NCBI GenBank assembly: GCA_030838025.1
Contig: JAUTXM010000176.1
Coordinates: forward strand, 1-5,048
Length of the DNA stretch: 5,048 nucleotides
Direction: 5' to 3'
Source: Acidimicrobiaceae bacterium
GTDB lineage: Bacteria > Actinomycetota > Acidimicrobiia > Acidimicrobiales > Palsa-688
A program made the translations under genes and the position numbers. The notes beneath the pieces were generated by a model that had not been told where the DNA came from, ran no database searches, and saw only the letters and a list, made by a program, of their open reading frames with translations. Positions 5,022 through 5,048 of the stretch are shown here, in pieces (the stretch's first letter is position 1; every line of letters begins with the position of its first letter).

Positions 5022-5048
5022 TCGTTACCTGTGCCATCCCTCTGTGGC
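5022..5048 (-). promoter_or_regulatory. mraZ leader edge with weak ribosome binding site
   Basis: Only 27 nt upstream of mraZ lie in the window. AGG at 5028-5030, 6 nt before the GTG, is the likely Shine-Dalgarno. A second ATG at 5035-5037 follows GAGGG with no spacing and is in a different frame, so it is an unlikely start. CACAG occurs twice 13 nt apart, but this is too little to call a MraZ operator. The promoter must lie beyond the right edge. Confidence 0.45.

Noticed and set aside
3211..5037. A 608-codon open frame from ATG 5037 spanning mraZ and rsmH
   Set aside because: Its first part reads mraZ out of frame and gives Arg/Gly/Pro-rich sequence with no domain. Only the part from about 4524 or 4350 is RsmH. 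GAGGG is directly adjacent to the ATG, too close to serve it.
5022..5048. MraZ operator repeats upstream of mraZ
   Set aside because: Only 27 nt are present. There is no spaced series of TGGG-type boxes, only a weak CACAG pair.

Overview
The window is the first part of a division and cell wall (dcw) cluster, all on the minus strand. In transcription order, right to left, it holds mraZ, rsmH (mraW), an ftsL-like gene and ftsI (pbpB-type penicillin-binding protein 3). The last gene runs off the left edge. The DNA is very GC-rich. The order mraZ-rsmH-ftsL-ftsI, the disordered N-terminal extensions on RsmH and FtsI, and the close likeness of several segments to mycobacterial RsmH and PbpB point to a high-GC actinobacterium. 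An early-branching lineage such as Acidimicrobiia is possible, but I cannot place it from sequence alone. No mobile element, tRNA, rRNA or CRISPR array is visible.

Layout: a 27-nt leader edge (5022-5048); mraZ (4524-5021, GTG start); a 173-nt spacer (4351-4523) whose transcript can fold into a long hairpin covering the Shine-Dalgarno and start codon of rsmH; rsmH (3211-4350, alternative start at 4524); ftsL (2738-3214, ATGA overlap with rsmH); ftsI (1-2741, GTGA overlap with ftsL, alternative ATG at 2681, 3' end missing). Junction overlaps suggest one operon with translational coupling. Every long plus-strand reading frame is a shadow of these genes, as expected at this GC content.

The genes act together at the start of septation. 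MraZ is the DNA-binding regulator of such clusters. RsmH methylates C1402 of 16S rRNA. FtsL is a small bitopic divisome protein that helps activate septal wall synthesis. FtsI is the septal peptidoglycan transpeptidase.

The unusual content lies in three places. First, FtsI has about 275 arginine- and proline-rich residues before its membrane anchor. They are built partly from four separate in-frame repeat families with periods of 15, 27, 36 and 39 bp, all multiples of three. Second, the hairpin at the rsmH start pairs 26 of 28 positions, and its three wobble pairs form only in the sense transcript. Third, FtsI has an alanine-rich loop with two cysteines just before its catalytic serine, and a C-terminal low-complexity tail interrupted by an 11-base homopolymer.
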